Shown: positions 6,122 through 13,809, counted from the stretch's first letter. The stretch is DNA of 14,045 nt from DASXTB01 sp036505615 (GCA_036505615.1 DASXTB010000207.1:1-14045); one strand, 5' to 3'. Numbers and translations are program-made. Notes: a model not told the origin generated them from the letters alone.

Positions 6122-7009
6122 TCAATTCGCTTGCTGGCGAGGAAAAAGCAGGGAGTCGAATTTGAAGTTGTTCTGTTGTTTTCGTGGGACTTTGTAGACT
6201 TGAAAATCGCGCGTGATTCCAAAAACCACGCCGCTGTCGGCGTCGGCCTTTGTCAGCCCGGCCAAACCGGCCACATCCCATACCAGCCCTGCTGCCCGAA
6301 CCTGAGCCCCAAGCCGTACCTGCGAGGAGTCTTCGGTGCCCGGGTGAGGATTGCCGTGCATTCCCTGGAGCTCACCTAGCAACTGGAACCGATTATTGAT
6401 GGGATGTAGCAAGGCAAGTCCGTACGTAAATTTGTCGCTTTGCGAGGCAAGCTCGGCCGGATTATCTATGATCATGATCCCCAGGTTGGAGACGAGATAG
6501 GTCTTGCCGAGATGCTTTCCCAGCAGAAAGCTGCCAAAAGTTCGGGTGGTATCAATCCCCTGGCCCTTTTCATTGCTCAGGTTGGGAAGTATCGCCCCCA
6601 CACGAAACGAAAGCGAGGGCCAGCGGCCTTGCTCTTCGCGCAATTTGATCTTCGTAGCAAAAAGGAAATCACCGATATCGGTTGTGGAGTTGCCCGAGAA
6701 TCTCAAAACACTTGAGAAGGGAGCGGCTTCACGGCGCTTGATACTCAGAAAGTTAGCCATCGTCCCCGCGACCTGGAACTCCACGCGCGTCCCGAGGCCG
6801 ATGCGGCCGCCAATGACCCCCAATCGGCTCAGATCTCCACGCAGTCCGCTGAGAGGGAAAGGTTGGCCCTGCAGAAAATCGATTCCCAGTTCCAGGCGAG
6901 CTCTTCCTTCGCCGACCGGGTCGGGCAACTCAGTAATCAGCGGGCGCTGCTGGGCGGAGGCCATTCCCACCGCAAGCGCCGCTATCGCCAGCATGGAACT
7001 TCGCTGCAT
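6122..7009 (-). CDS. Secreted/outer-membrane beta-barrel protein, MetA-pathway-of-phenol-degradation-like
   Basis: A 295-residue protein with a clear Sec signal peptide: basic start (MQRSS), hydrophobic core (MLAIAALAVGMA) and a cleavage site after SA at residue 19. The mature part alternates short hydrophobic/polar strands with turns, as in outer-membrane barrels. The series DIGDFLFATKIKL, SLSFRVGAILPNLSNEKGQG, GSFLLGKHLGKTYLVSNLG and RFQLLGELQG resembles the family annotated as putative MetA-pathway of phenol degradation. That name says little about function; the protein is probably a porin-like or structural barrel. It does not end in the classical terminal Phe/Trp. ATG 7009 was chosen because it keeps the arginine of the signal peptide; no strong Shine-Dalgarno is visible. 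It stands alone, convergent with the gene at 5613-5900. Confidence 0.7.
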   Translation of the reverse strand: MQRSSMLAIAALAVGMASAQQRPLITELPDPVGEGRARLELGIDFLQGQPFPLSGLRGDLSRLGVIGGRIGLGTRVEFQVAGTMANFLSIKRREAAPFSSVLRFSGNSTTDIGDFLFATKIKLREEQGRWPSLSFRVGAILPNLSNEKGQGIDTTRTFGSFLLGKHLGKTYLVSNLGIMIIDNPAELASQSDKFTYGLALLHPINNRFQLLGELQGMHGNPHPGTEDSSQVRLGAQVRAAGLVWDVAGLAGLTKADADSGVVFGITRDFQVYKVPRKQQNNFKFDSLLFPRQQAN

Positions 7010-7060
7010 GGTGAAATGGTATCTGCCTCAATCGTCGCTGACAAGAAAAACAAATCTACC

Positions 7061-7391
7061 CGCGAATGCACGCGAATGGATCACGGCCGCAAATGGACGC
7101 AAATGGATCAGCGCCGCAAATGGACGCAAATGAACGCCAGAGGGCTAGTTACGGTCCGGGTGAATGGGATAAGCTCCGATGGAATTGCAAATACTGAGGT
7201 CTATTCCCTCATCAAGACGGTCGCGGAGCAACAAACTGCCCTTGCACAGTTGTATGTTGAACTCACCTTTGTGTCCGCTGTGTCCTTGGCGGTGAAGATT
7301 TTTTAAACCACAAAGGACACAAGGGACCACAGCGGAAGCCCGAATTGAAGGAGCATTCGCGTTCATGTGCGTCCCTTTGCGGCTAAATTTC
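7061..7391. repeat. Nested inverted repeats filling the spacer before the beta-barrel gene
   Basis: At 7061-7140 the words CGCGAATG and GCCGCAAATGGACGCAAATG recur in tandem. The copy at 7113-7138 has an inverted counterpart at about 7355-7380 with two or three differences over ~26 bp. Nested inside (about 7266-7345), a CTTTGTGTCCGCTGTGTCC arm faces an inverted CACAAAGGACACAAGGGACC arm across GATTTTTTAAAC. Open frames across this spacer are accidental. No promoter for the downstream gene could be picked out. Confidence 0.65.
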
Positions 7392-7393
7392 GG

Positions 7394-8116
7394 CTATTCC
7401 GTCACAAAACGAATCACCGACAGTGCGTAGATCGGAGCTGTTTCGGCGCGCAGGATCTGTCGGCCCAGGCTCACCGGTTGAAAACCGTGTTCTTGGGCGG
7501 TTCGCAACTCTGAGTCGCTCCAGCCCCCCTCAGGCCCCACCATGACCCGCGAGCGCTTCAAGTCGGGCCTGAGTGCTTCTTTCAAAGGCGTTCCACCTCG
7601 TTCGCTCAGAATCCAACTGGCGTCGATGCCGCCTGCTGTTGGAAGAGCTGCGGTGCAGAAAGCGTGGACCGCGTTGGGAAACTCGATATCAGGGAGAAAT
7701 GCTTGGCCGGATTGTTTCAGCGCCGAAATCATGATTTGACGCCAGCGGTCTCTCTTCTTTTCCAATTCCTGCTCCGCCACTTTCGCGATGCCGCGCGATG
7801 TCACCAGCGGCACAATGCCGGCGACGCCAATCTCGACAGCCTTCTCGAGCAGCCAGTCCCATCGGTCCCCCTTTATCAAGGCGACTCCCAACACTACCTC
7901 GCAATGGGAAGCGGCCATGTTTAAGACGCGCTCCACACGAACGCCTCCTACAGCCGGATCCAGAACTCCTTCATAAATGGTCCCCTTTCCGTTTGAAACG
8001 CGAACTGTCTCCCCCAGAGACACTCGCAAAACATCGCGCGCGTGGTGGAATTCGCGCTGGTCCAGTTCGATCCAGCCATCGGAGATTCTGTCCGGCTCGG
8101 CGAATAAGGTTCTCAT
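7394..8116 (-). CDS. rsmE: 16S rRNA (uracil(1498)-N3)-methyltransferase RsmE
   Basis: A 240-residue SPOUT-superfamily enzyme that methylates N3 of U1498 in 16S rRNA within the 30S subunit, using S-adenosylmethionine. The N-terminal PUA-like part includes EFHHARDVLRVSLGETV. The C-terminal trefoil-knot signature is complete: MVGPEGGWSDSE (GPEGG at 194-198) and LGRQILRAETAPIYAL (217-232), which form the cofactor pocket. The start ATG at 8116-8114 overlaps the prmA stop as ATGA, a sign of translational coupling; a TTG at 8143 would add nine residues from inside prmA and is unlikely. There is no strong Shine-Dalgarno, as expected for a coupled gene. Last gene of the dnaJ-prmA-rsmE unit. Confidence 0.95.
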   Translation of the reverse strand: MRTLFAEPDRISDGWIELDQREFHHARDVLRVSLGETVRVSNGKGTIYEGVLDPAVGGVRVERVLNMAASHCEVVLGVALIKGDRWDWLLEKAVEIGVAGIVPLVTSRGIAKVAEQELEKKRDRWRQIMISALKQSGQAFLPDIEFPNAVHAFCTAALPTAGGIDASWILSERGGTPLKEALRPDLKRSRVMVGPEGGWSDSELRTAQEHGFQPVSLGRQILRAETAPIYALSVIRFVTE

Positions 8117-8931
8117 CGGCGTTGATAAACAAAAGCAAGCCATTCATCCTGAAGCAGAAATTCTTGCAGCGAGAATGCCGGTTCATATGCCTGGCGCAGG
8201 TCGTTTTCCTGCCCTTGTAAGATTCCCGAAAGCAACAATATGGCCCCGGGAGTTGTGCGCGCTCGAAATTCGGGCGCCAAAGAAACTAACGCGTTCAATT
8301 CCAAGTTCGAGACGATTAAATCGGCGAACCCTCTTGTCGAGGCAAATGTGCCGCACACTATGGGAAAACAAACGCGATTGATTTGAGCATTTTCCAGACA
8401 TTCGAGGCAGGCTTGAAAATCGTTGTCTACTGCCACTACTCGAGTATCCGGAGAGAACTGCCGCGCCGCGATGGAGAGAATCCCGGAGCCGCACCCCAGA
8501 TCGATTCCACAACGTTTTCCGACAAGAAGCTTGGGAAGAGATTTCAAACAGAGTTGGGTGGTAGCATGAGTACCGGTTCCAAAGGCCCCCTTTGGATCCA
8601 TCGCGATTTCAATGGGTCCCGGGGGCGGCTCACTCACTTCCCAGCTTGGCCGAATTAGGAACGGACCGACCTGGAAGCTATGGTAAGAATCCATCCACTG
8701 CCGCTGCCAATCCTTCGACTGGATTTGGGCTGCTTGAGCTTCGCTGACGACCGGAGACCTGCGAAGGCAGGCCAGCACCCGTAGAGTATCAATCTGCGGC
8801 GGGAAATAAGCTCGACACTGGTCCGGTTCTATCTCTTCAATTCCGATGCAGTCGAACTGGTACAGCAGCGCCCAGGCGGTCTCTTTGTGGGCAGGAAGAA
8901 AACGAAGGTTTACCTGGACCCATTCATCCAA
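8113..8931 (-). CDS. prmA: Ribosomal protein L11 methyltransferase PrmA
   Basis: A 272-residue class I SAM-dependent methyltransferase that trimethylates ribosomal protein L11. The N-terminal ~95 residues form the L11-recognition domain (KDWQRQWMDSYHSFQVG is a recognisable linker). The catalytic part has DPKGAFGTGTHATT (112-125), the SAM loop DLGCGSGILSIAA (144-156), acidic VAVDND, and SNLELNAL in place of the usual NxxANxL. The start is an unusual TTG at 8931-8929, inside the last codons of dnaJ (8-bp overlap). A stop lies just upstream in this frame and no ATG or GTG is available before the conserved region. AAAGAG in the dnaJ tail can serve as ribosome binding site. Slightly shorter than the E. 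coli protein. Confidence 0.95.
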   Translation of the reverse strand: MDEWVQVNLRFLPAHKETAWALLYQFDCIGIEEIEPDQCRAYFPPQIDTLRVLACLRRSPVVSEAQAAQIQSKDWQRQWMDSYHSFQVGPFLIRPSWEVSEPPPGPIEIAMDPKGAFGTGTHATTQLCLKSLPKLLVGKRCGIDLGCGSGILSIAARQFSPDTRVVAVDNDFQACLECLENAQINRVCFPIVCGTFASTRGFADLIVSNLELNALVSLAPEFRARTTPGAILLLSGILQGQENDLRQAYEPAFSLQEFLLQDEWLAFVYQRR

Positions 8932-10036
8932 AGATCTCTTTCACCTTCTCGAAGATGCTCTTGTCCTGGGGCGAATAGTTTTCGTTGCGGATCTGGGCGA
9001 ACTTCTCCAGCAGCTGTTTTTGTTCCTTGGTAAGACGCTCGGGGGTTACCACTCTCACGCTCACAAACTGGTCTCCGCGCCCCTGCCCATTGAGGCTCAC
9101 AATTCCTTTTCCACGCAGCCTGAAGGTCGTTCCCGTCTGGGTGCCTTCAGGGACACGCAGTTTCTCTTCTCCCTCCAGCGTTGGTACCAAGATCTCGCCT
9201 CCCAGAGCGGCTTGAGCAAAACCGACCGGAATTTCGCAATAAATGTTATTGCCTTGGCGCTGGAAGAAATTGTGTTCTTCCACGTGAAGAACTACGTACA
9301 GGTCTCCGGAAGCCCCGCCGTTGGAGCCGGCCTCTCCCTCGCCGGAAATGCGAAGTCGCGATCCATCTTCCACGCCTGCGGGAATCTTGACCTCCAGAAC
9401 CTTTTCGTTGTGGACCCGCCCCGTCCCTTGACAGGAACGGCAGGGATTTTTCAATATCCGGCCGGCGCCGCGACACTGAGAGCAGGTGCGACTGATGCTG
9501 AAGAATCCTTGTTGGTATCGAACCTGTCCCGTTCCTCTGCACGTGGGGCACTGAGAAGGTCCCGTGCCCGGTTCCGCCCCTGATCCTTTGCAGTGCTCAC
9601 AGCTCTGGTAACGTGGGACCTGAATCTTGGTCTTGACGCCAAAAACCGACTCTTCAAATGAGATTTTCAGATCATAGCGGAGGTCTGCACCCCGTTGAGC
9701 GTAGTTGCGCCTGCCTCCGCGAGAGGAACCGAAAATGTCTCCAAATCCGAAAAAATCTCCGAGAATGTCGCTGAAGTCCGAAAAAATCTCTGGATCGACA
9801 CCGCTGAAGCCCTGCATGCCCGCATGGCCGAAGCGGTCGTAGCGGGCGCGTTTGTCCGGGTCGCTCAAAACGCTGTAGGCTTCAGCAGCTTCTTTAAATT
9901 TTTCTTCAGCAGAATTGTCTCCAGGATTTTTATCCGGGTGGTACTGCTGAGCAAGCTTCCGATAAGCGCGCTTAATGTCCTGAGCGGAGGCTTCTTGGGA
10001 TATACCTAGAATTTCGTAATAATCTCGCTTGGCCAT
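8924..10036 (-). CDS. dnaJ: Chaperone protein DnaJ
   Basis: A 370-residue co-chaperone that delivers unfolded clients to DnaK and stimulates its ATPase. Domains in order: J domain (1-70) with the His33-Pro-Asp35 motif; Gly/Phe-rich linker (about 71-115); zinc-binding region with four CxxCxGxG repeats (Cys146/149, 163/166, 185/188, 199/202); and the C-terminal substrate-binding domains (about 212-350). All zinc ligands and the HPD triad are intact, so it is a full class A DnaJ. ATG 10036 is the only sensible start; the closest Shine-Dalgarno-like sequence, AAAGGAA (10059-10053), is an unusually long 16 nt away. prmA begins inside its last codons. dnaK is not between it and grpE. Confidence 0.98.
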   Translation of the reverse strand: MAKRDYYEILGISQEASAQDIKRAYRKLAQQYHPDKNPGDNSAEEKFKEAAEAYSVLSDPDKRARYDRFGHAGMQGFSGVDPEIFSDFSDILGDFFGFGDIFGSSRGGRRNYAQRGADLRYDLKISFEESVFGVKTKIQVPRYQSCEHCKGSGAEPGTGPSQCPTCRGTGQVRYQQGFFSISRTCSQCRGAGRILKNPCRSCQGTGRVHNEKVLEVKIPAGVEDGSRLRISGEGEAGSNGGASGDLYVVLHVEEHNFFQRQGNNIYCEIPVGFAQAALGGEILVPTLEGEEKLRVPEGTQTGTTFRLRGKGIVSLNGQGRGDQFVSVRVVTPERLTKEQKQLLEKFAQIRNENYSPQDKSIFEKVKEIFG

Positions 10037-10069
10037 GGGTGACGTCTTGATGTTCCTTTAAGTAGCTCT

Positions 10070-10136
10070 CAGCCATCAGCTATCAGCCACCAGCTCTTTT
10101 GGTTCATGAACCCGCTTTGCTGATAGCTGACGGCTG
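10070..10136. repeat. Inverted repeat upstream of dnaJ
   Basis: CAGCCATCAGCTATCAG (10070-10086) is the inverted copy of CTGATAGCTGACGGCTG (10120-10136) with one mismatch, around a 33-base loop. It ends 34 bp from the dnaJ start, so it is either in the dnaJ leader or next to its promoter. 10137-10222 shows no further feature I can name. Confidence 0.75.
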
Positions 10137-10222
10137 CGAACTAACTGGCGGCCAACAGCCGATACTTCTGTTTCTGCCGCAGCAGTCCACTAACCCGCAT
10201 TATGGACAAACTTTTGAACTCA

Positions 10223-10581
10223 GTCCCGGAGGGACCGTTTGATAATAGCCCAGCACTTCTAGTGCTGGGCCCAGCTGTCCCGAAGGGACAGCCGGGCGCC
10301 GCGAAGCGGCGCTATTGGAGAGACGCCCCGTGGGGCGTCTCCTGCACGATGAAAGATTGTGCGGGAGACGGCCCTCAGGCCGTCTCTCCAAAATGTCCAA
10401 ACTCTAGGCCCAGCACTTCTAGTGCTGGGCTTCAGAATCAGCCACAAGTGTCGGAATAGTCCCGTTAGGGACGGCTGATTAATTCAGTCGTCCCTACGGG
10501 ACTGTCAGTTGCAGGGTGTAGTTAACCCTACAATCCCAGCAGTGAACTGCTGGGCTATTATCAAACCCGTCCCTACGGGAC
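10223..10581. repeat. 359-bp composite palindromic element (REP/BIME-like)
   Basis: A chain of hairpins bounded symmetrically. The outer ends are GTCCC-loop-GGGAC at 10223-10235 and 10569-10581. Just inside, GTTTGATAATAGCCCAGC (10237-10254) is inverted exactly at 10549-10566. Inner perfect stems: a 23-bp palindrome at 10248-10270 repeated identically at 10408-10430 (10-bp stem CCCAGCAC.., loop TCT); 10274-10292 (8-bp stem, GAA loop); 10296-10312 (7-bp stem, GAA loop); 10320-10341 (10-bp stem); 10365-10386 (9-bp stem); 10459-10472 and 10490-10502 (GTCCC/GGGAC); and 10535-10554 (9-bp stem). TTGGAGAGACG (10315-10325) and CGTCTCTCCAA (10381-10391) enclose the middle pair. No protein is encoded. 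It occupies the grpE-dnaJ gap. Confidence 0.9.
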
Positions 10582-10631
10582 GAAAACCACATTAGCGTTC
10601 TCGATCCTAAAAGGTTTGTGAATAATCGGGG

Positions 10632-11264
10632 CTAGTCATCGCTGCGAGCTACTTTGACTTGCGCCGCTCTCAACAGCCTGTCGTGCAGTCGGTAGCCCTT
10701 TTTGATCTCCTCGATCACTTCACCTTCGCGATGGCTCTCGCTTCGCTCGTGAAGAACGGCTTCGTGAACATTGGGATTGAACTGCTCTCCTACGGCGGAT
10801 ATTTCCTCCACACCGAACTTGGCCAGCGCAGACTGTATCTGCTTGTAAAGCAGTTCATAACCTTCGCGGTAGGACTGCAGTATTTCTCTATAGGCAGCCG
10901 TTTCTTTCCCAGGACTTTCAGCGCTCTCTATACTCTTCAAACCGCGTTCGCAGGCATCGAGCACGTTGAGCAGTTCCCTGAGGATTTCCTGCTTGGCAGC
11001 GAAACGGGCATCAGCCTTTTCCCTCTCGACGCGCTTGCGATAGTTCTCAAACTCGGCTTGCTTGCGCAAAAGCTGGTCGTAGTACTGGTCCCTTTCCTTT
11101 CGCAGGGCCGCCAGCGCCTCGGTGAAAAAATCTTCCTTTTCCGAGGGTGTTCTTGCTTGCTGTTCGGCGACCGCCCCGGATTCTTCGTTTTCCGCGGCGT
11201 CGGAGTTTTTCAGCTCTTCTGCATCGATGTTTTCCGCAGTGGTGATTTCCTTTTCTTTATCCAT
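10632..11264 (-). CDS. grpE: Nucleotide exchange factor GrpE
   Basis: A 210-residue DnaK co-chaperone that releases ADP from DnaK. The acidic, low-complexity N-terminus (residues 1-45) is followed by the long dimerising coiled coil (about 50-110, with QLLRKQAEFENYRKRVEREK) and the C-terminal beta domain (FGVEEISAVGEQFNPNVHEAV, GYRLHDRLLRAAQVKVA). Start is ATG 11264, ten bases after GAAGGA, which overlaps the hrcA stop (TGAAGGA); a TTG at 11282 has no comparable site. The hrcA-grpE gap is 14 nt, so the two are co-transcribed. Just past its stop is the word GATTATTCACAAAC (read on the minus strand), also found at the yggS 3' end. Confidence 0.97.
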   Translation of the reverse strand: MDKEKEITTAENIDAEELKNSDAAENEESGAVAEQQARTPSEKEDFFTEALAALRKERDQYYDQLLRKQAEFENYRKRVEREKADARFAAKQEILRELLNVLDACERGLKSIESAESPGKETAAYREILQSYREGYELLYKQIQSALAKFGVEEISAVGEQFNPNVHEAVLHERSESHREGEVIEEIKKGYRLHDRLLRAAQVKVARSDD

Positions 11265-11278
11265 GTCGGAAATATCCT

Positions 11279-12325
11279 TCAATTTCGATTCAAGATTCTC
11301 TCAAATACTTTGGCGACGTATTCTACGAGCGGAATGGCGCGGGAATATTCCATTCGCGTAGGACCCAAGATTCCCAGAATCCCCTGCATCTGGTCTCCGT
11401 AGGCGTACGGGGATACAACCAGCGCGACGGGCTGAGTTCCTGGAGACAGACTTTCCAGGCCGATCGATACGGTTGGCGCAGTGGTGTCGCTTTGAATGCA
11501 CTCGGTGATGATTCTCACCAACCGGCCTTTCTGCTCGAACATCTCGAAGATTTCGATCATCTGGCGGACGTCGGCAAATTCAGGATGGCGCATCAATCGC
11601 GCCGCCCCTTCCACGTAGACATCCCCGTCTCCGCCCGTCGGCTCCAGGCCGGCTGTTCCCAGCTTCACCGCCTTTTGAAGCATCTTGTCATACAAGGCCT
11701 TCTCTTCGCTCATGAGCTGCACCAGCATACGCCGGATCTGAGGAAGCGTCAGGCCGGCAAAGTTGGTGGTCAAATATTTCCCGGCGAAATCGAGCTCCTG
11801 CTGCGAAACTTCGTCGTCGATCTGAATGACTCGATTCTGCACGATGCCGGATTGGCCAACCAGAATGACCAGAACCCGCCGGTCATCGACGTGCAAAAAC
11901 TCCGCATGTCTCAGAATCATCTGCGACATCGGCGGAGCGAGCACAAATCCTACGTTGTTCGACCCGGTCGAGAGAACGTGCGAGGTTCGCGACATCAGAT
12001 CTTCGGTGCTGGGGTCCCCAAGCCCGAGGGTCCTTTCAATCTCGGTAATGACGCGCTTGGAGAGCTTGCTCCGTTCCAGCAGTGCATCCACGTAGAAGCG
12101 GTACCCCTTCTCGGTGGGAATGCGCCCGGCCGAAGTATGAGGCTGGGACAAAAAGCCCTCTTCCTCAAGATCCGACATGATGTTACGAATGGTGGCCGGG
12201 CTGAGCTCTTCTCCGCTCAGCCTGGATAGACGCCGAGACCCGACTGGCTCTCCCGTCTGTATGTACTCATGAATCAGAGACTTGAGCAGCGAACGCGCCC
12301 GATCGCTTAGAACTTCTGCTCTCAT
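11279..12325 (-). CDS. hrcA: Heat-inducible transcription repressor HrcA
   Basis: A 348-residue repressor of class I heat-shock genes that binds CIRCE operators and depends on GroEL for activity. The N-terminal winged helix (about 1-75) includes the ARSLLKSLIHEYIQTGEPVGSRRLSR segment and ATIRNIMSDLEEEGFLSQPHTSAGRIPTEKGYR in two adjoining pieces. The rest is a GAF-like/dimerisation region ending in MQGILGILGPTRMEYSRAI and LVEYVAKVFERIL, the usual HrcA C-terminus. Length is normal. Start ATG 12325 lies about 27 nt downstream of a near-consensus promoter. I see no CIRCE sequence (TTAGCACTC-N9-GAGTGCTAA) upstream, so self-regulation through the standard operator is not supported here. Confidence 0.97.
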   Translation of the reverse strand: MRAEVLSDRARSLLKSLIHEYIQTGEPVGSRRLSRLSGEELSPATIRNIMSDLEEEGFLSQPHTSAGRIPTEKGYRFYVDALLERSKLSKRVITEIERTLGLGDPSTEDLMSRTSHVLSTGSNNVGFVLAPPMSQMILRHAEFLHVDDRRVLVILVGQSGIVQNRVIQIDDEVSQQELDFAGKYLTTNFAGLTLPQIRRMLVQLMSEEKALYDKMLQKAVKLGTAGLEPTGGDGDVYVEGAARLMRHPEFADVRQMIEIFEMFEQKGRLVRIITECIQSDTTAPTVSIGLESLSPGTQPVALVVSPYAYGDQMQGILGILGPTRMEYSRAIPLVEYVAKVFERILNRN

Positions 12326-12351
12326 AGATATTTACAGCGCCCTGTTGGTCT

Positions 12352-12380
12352 TTTATAACATTGGCACCTCGGGTAGTCAA
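12352..12380 (-). promoter_or_regulatory. Sigma70-type promoter of hrcA-grpE
   Basis: On the minus strand TTGACT (12380-12375) and TATAAA (12357-12352) are separated by exactly 17 bp. Transcription would begin about 20 bp before the hrcA ATG. This is the housekeeping type; no sigma32-like pattern is evident. Confidence 0.7.
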
Positions 12381-12401
12381 TGAAGCGCGGCACCTTTCCG
12401 A

Positions 12402-12606
12402 CAGAGGCAGAAGGCAGGAAGCAGGAGGCAGAAGGCGGAAGGCAGAAGGCGGAAAGCGGAAGGCTGGACAAAGTCGCAGGTCGAAAGTCGAAACCCAACC
12501 AGCCTTCGAGAATCTTCCTGGGAAGCGCTAACCGCGCAAGCTATAGATCTCCACTTTCGACTTTCGACCTGCGACCTGCGACTTTCGACCTGCGACCTGC
12601 GACTTA
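12402..12606. repeat. Purine-rich tandem and inverted repeats between ald and hrcA
   Basis: 12402-12465 is a degenerate tandem of GAAGGCRGAAGGCGG-type words. GTCGCAGGTCGAAAGTCGAAA would read from 12473 to 12493, and its exact inverted copy lies at 12555-12575; further copies of CGACCTGCGAC follow to 12606. AAGGCTGG (12461-12468) also faces CCAGCCTT (12498-12505). The spacer downstream of ald has no gene. A 5-bp hairpin (12599-12613) just past the ald stop has no T run. Confidence 0.8.
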
Positions 12607-12621
12607 GTGTCGCTTCCTATT

Positions 12622-13734
12622 TCACCCAAGCAGCTCCCCAATCGGCCGGTAAGGGAGTTGCTGCGCGTCCGCCACTGGTTTGCAGGTAACTTCGCCCCAG
12701 AACACGTTGATTCCTTGCTGCAGTAACGAATCGTTCTTTAATGCTTTTTCCAGCCCCACGGCCAGCCGCAGGACATAAGGGAGAGTCGTATTGGTCAGGG
12801 CGAGCGTGCTTGTGCGTGGGACCGCTCCCGGCATATTGGCGACGCAGTAGTGGATGATACCGTCGACTTCAAAAATCGGATCGCTGTGTCTGGTGGGTCG
12901 AGTGGTCTCAAAACAGCCCCCCTGATCGACGGCAACGTCGACCACTACAGTGCCTTTTTGCATAGATGAAATCATTTTGCGAGTAACTATTTTGGGAGCT
13001 TCTGCGCCCGGAATGAGCACCGCGCCTACCACTAGGTCGGCTTCAGCGACAGCTTCGGCGATATTGTAATGGTTGGACATTCGCGTTTCGGCCCGGCCAT
13101 AAAAGATATCGTCCAACTGTCGCATCCTTTCGGGATCGACGTCGAGGATCAGCACGCGCGCGCCCATCCCAGATGCTACCTTCGCCGCATTGGTCCCTAC
13201 GATTCCTCCGCCGATGATTACCACAGTGGATGGAGGCACGCCGGGAACGCCTCCCAACAGATTCCCTCGCCCACCATAACTCTTCTGCAGGTACTGCGCG
13301 CCCACTTGAATAGCCATGCGCCCGGCCACTTCGCTCATCGGAGTAAGCAGAGGCAGCGTGCCCCGGCGATCGGGAATTGTCTCATAGGCGATGCCGATAA
13401 CCTTCCTTTTCAGCAGAGCCTGAGTCAGCTTTGGCGCCGGGGCAAGATGCAAATACGTGAACAGAATCTGGCCTTCGTGAAGCCGCTGATATTCCTCCTC
13501 GACTGGTTCCTTGACCTTTACGATCAGCTCTGAATTATCGAAGACAACATTTGCTGAAAGGGTAATTTCAGCGCCGGCTTCTGAATATTCCCGGTCTGAA
13601 AACCCGCTTCCTTCGCCGGCATGCGCCTCCACGAGGACTTGGTGGCCTGCTGCAACCAACGCATGGATGCCGGCCGGTACCAGGCCGACTCGATATTCGT
13701 TGTCTTTAATCTCCTTAGGGAGCCCGATTCTCAT
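12622..13734 (-). CDS. ald: Alanine dehydrogenase
   Basis: A 370-residue cytosolic NAD-dependent enzyme that interconverts L-alanine with pyruvate and ammonia, linking amino-acid use to carbon metabolism. Family start MRIGLPKEIKDNEYRVGL is intact. Catalytic residues are at their expected places: Lys75 (VKVKEP), His96 (YLHLAP) and Asp270 (VAVDQGG). The Rossmann loop is IIGGGIVGTNAA (173-184), with Asp198 (LILDVD) able to bind the ribose of NAD, arguing for NAD over NADP. Substrate loop and C-terminal part (CVANMPGAVPRTSTLALTN) are typical. Length equals that of characterised enzymes. ATG 13734 fits the family start exactly, though no Shine-Dalgarno sequence is visible. It is separated from hrcA by 296 bp of repeat DNA and so probably has its own transcript. 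Confidence 0.97.
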   Translation of the reverse strand: MRIGLPKEIKDNEYRVGLVPAGIHALVAAGHQVLVEAHAGEGSGFSDREYSEAGAEITLSANVVFDNSELIVKVKEPVEEEYQRLHEGQILFTYLHLAPAPKLTQALLKRKVIGIAYETIPDRRGTLPLLTPMSEVAGRMAIQVGAQYLQKSYGGRGNLLGGVPGVPPSTVVIIGGGIVGTNAAKVASGMGARVLILDVDPERMRQLDDIFYGRAETRMSNHYNIAEAVAEADLVVGAVLIPGAEAPKIVTRKMISSMQKGTVVVDVAVDQGGCFETTRPTRHSDPIFEVDGIIHYCVANMPGAVPRTSTLALTNTTLPYVLRLAVGLEKALKNDSLLQQGINVFWGEVTCKPVADAQQLPYRPIGELLG

Positions 13735-13809
13735 GTTGAGCTGAATTGGTAGTTACGACTGGGACACGGATAACACAGCGCGGCAAAGGCCAAACCCAAA
13801 AAAGCCGAT

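Noticed and set aside
8846..9583. Long plus-strand frame opposite prmA/dnaJ
   Set aside because: Antisense to well-supported conserved genes; its sequence is that of the complementary strand of DnaJ codons with no family motif.
10202..10459. Short frames on both strands in the grpE-dnaJ gap
   Set aside because: They consist of translated palindromes; hairpin symmetry explains the open frames on both strands.
10659..11402. 247-codon plus-strand frame opposite grpE/hrcA
   Set aside because: It mirrors the codons of grpE, which has full family motifs.
11492..12229. 245-codon plus-strand frame opposite hrcA
   Set aside because: Antisense to a complete HrcA; no independent evidence.
12361..12385. 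CIRCE operator at hrcA
   Set aside because: TTGGCACCTCGGGTAGTCAA has a GCAC core but lacks the inverted GAGTGC half.
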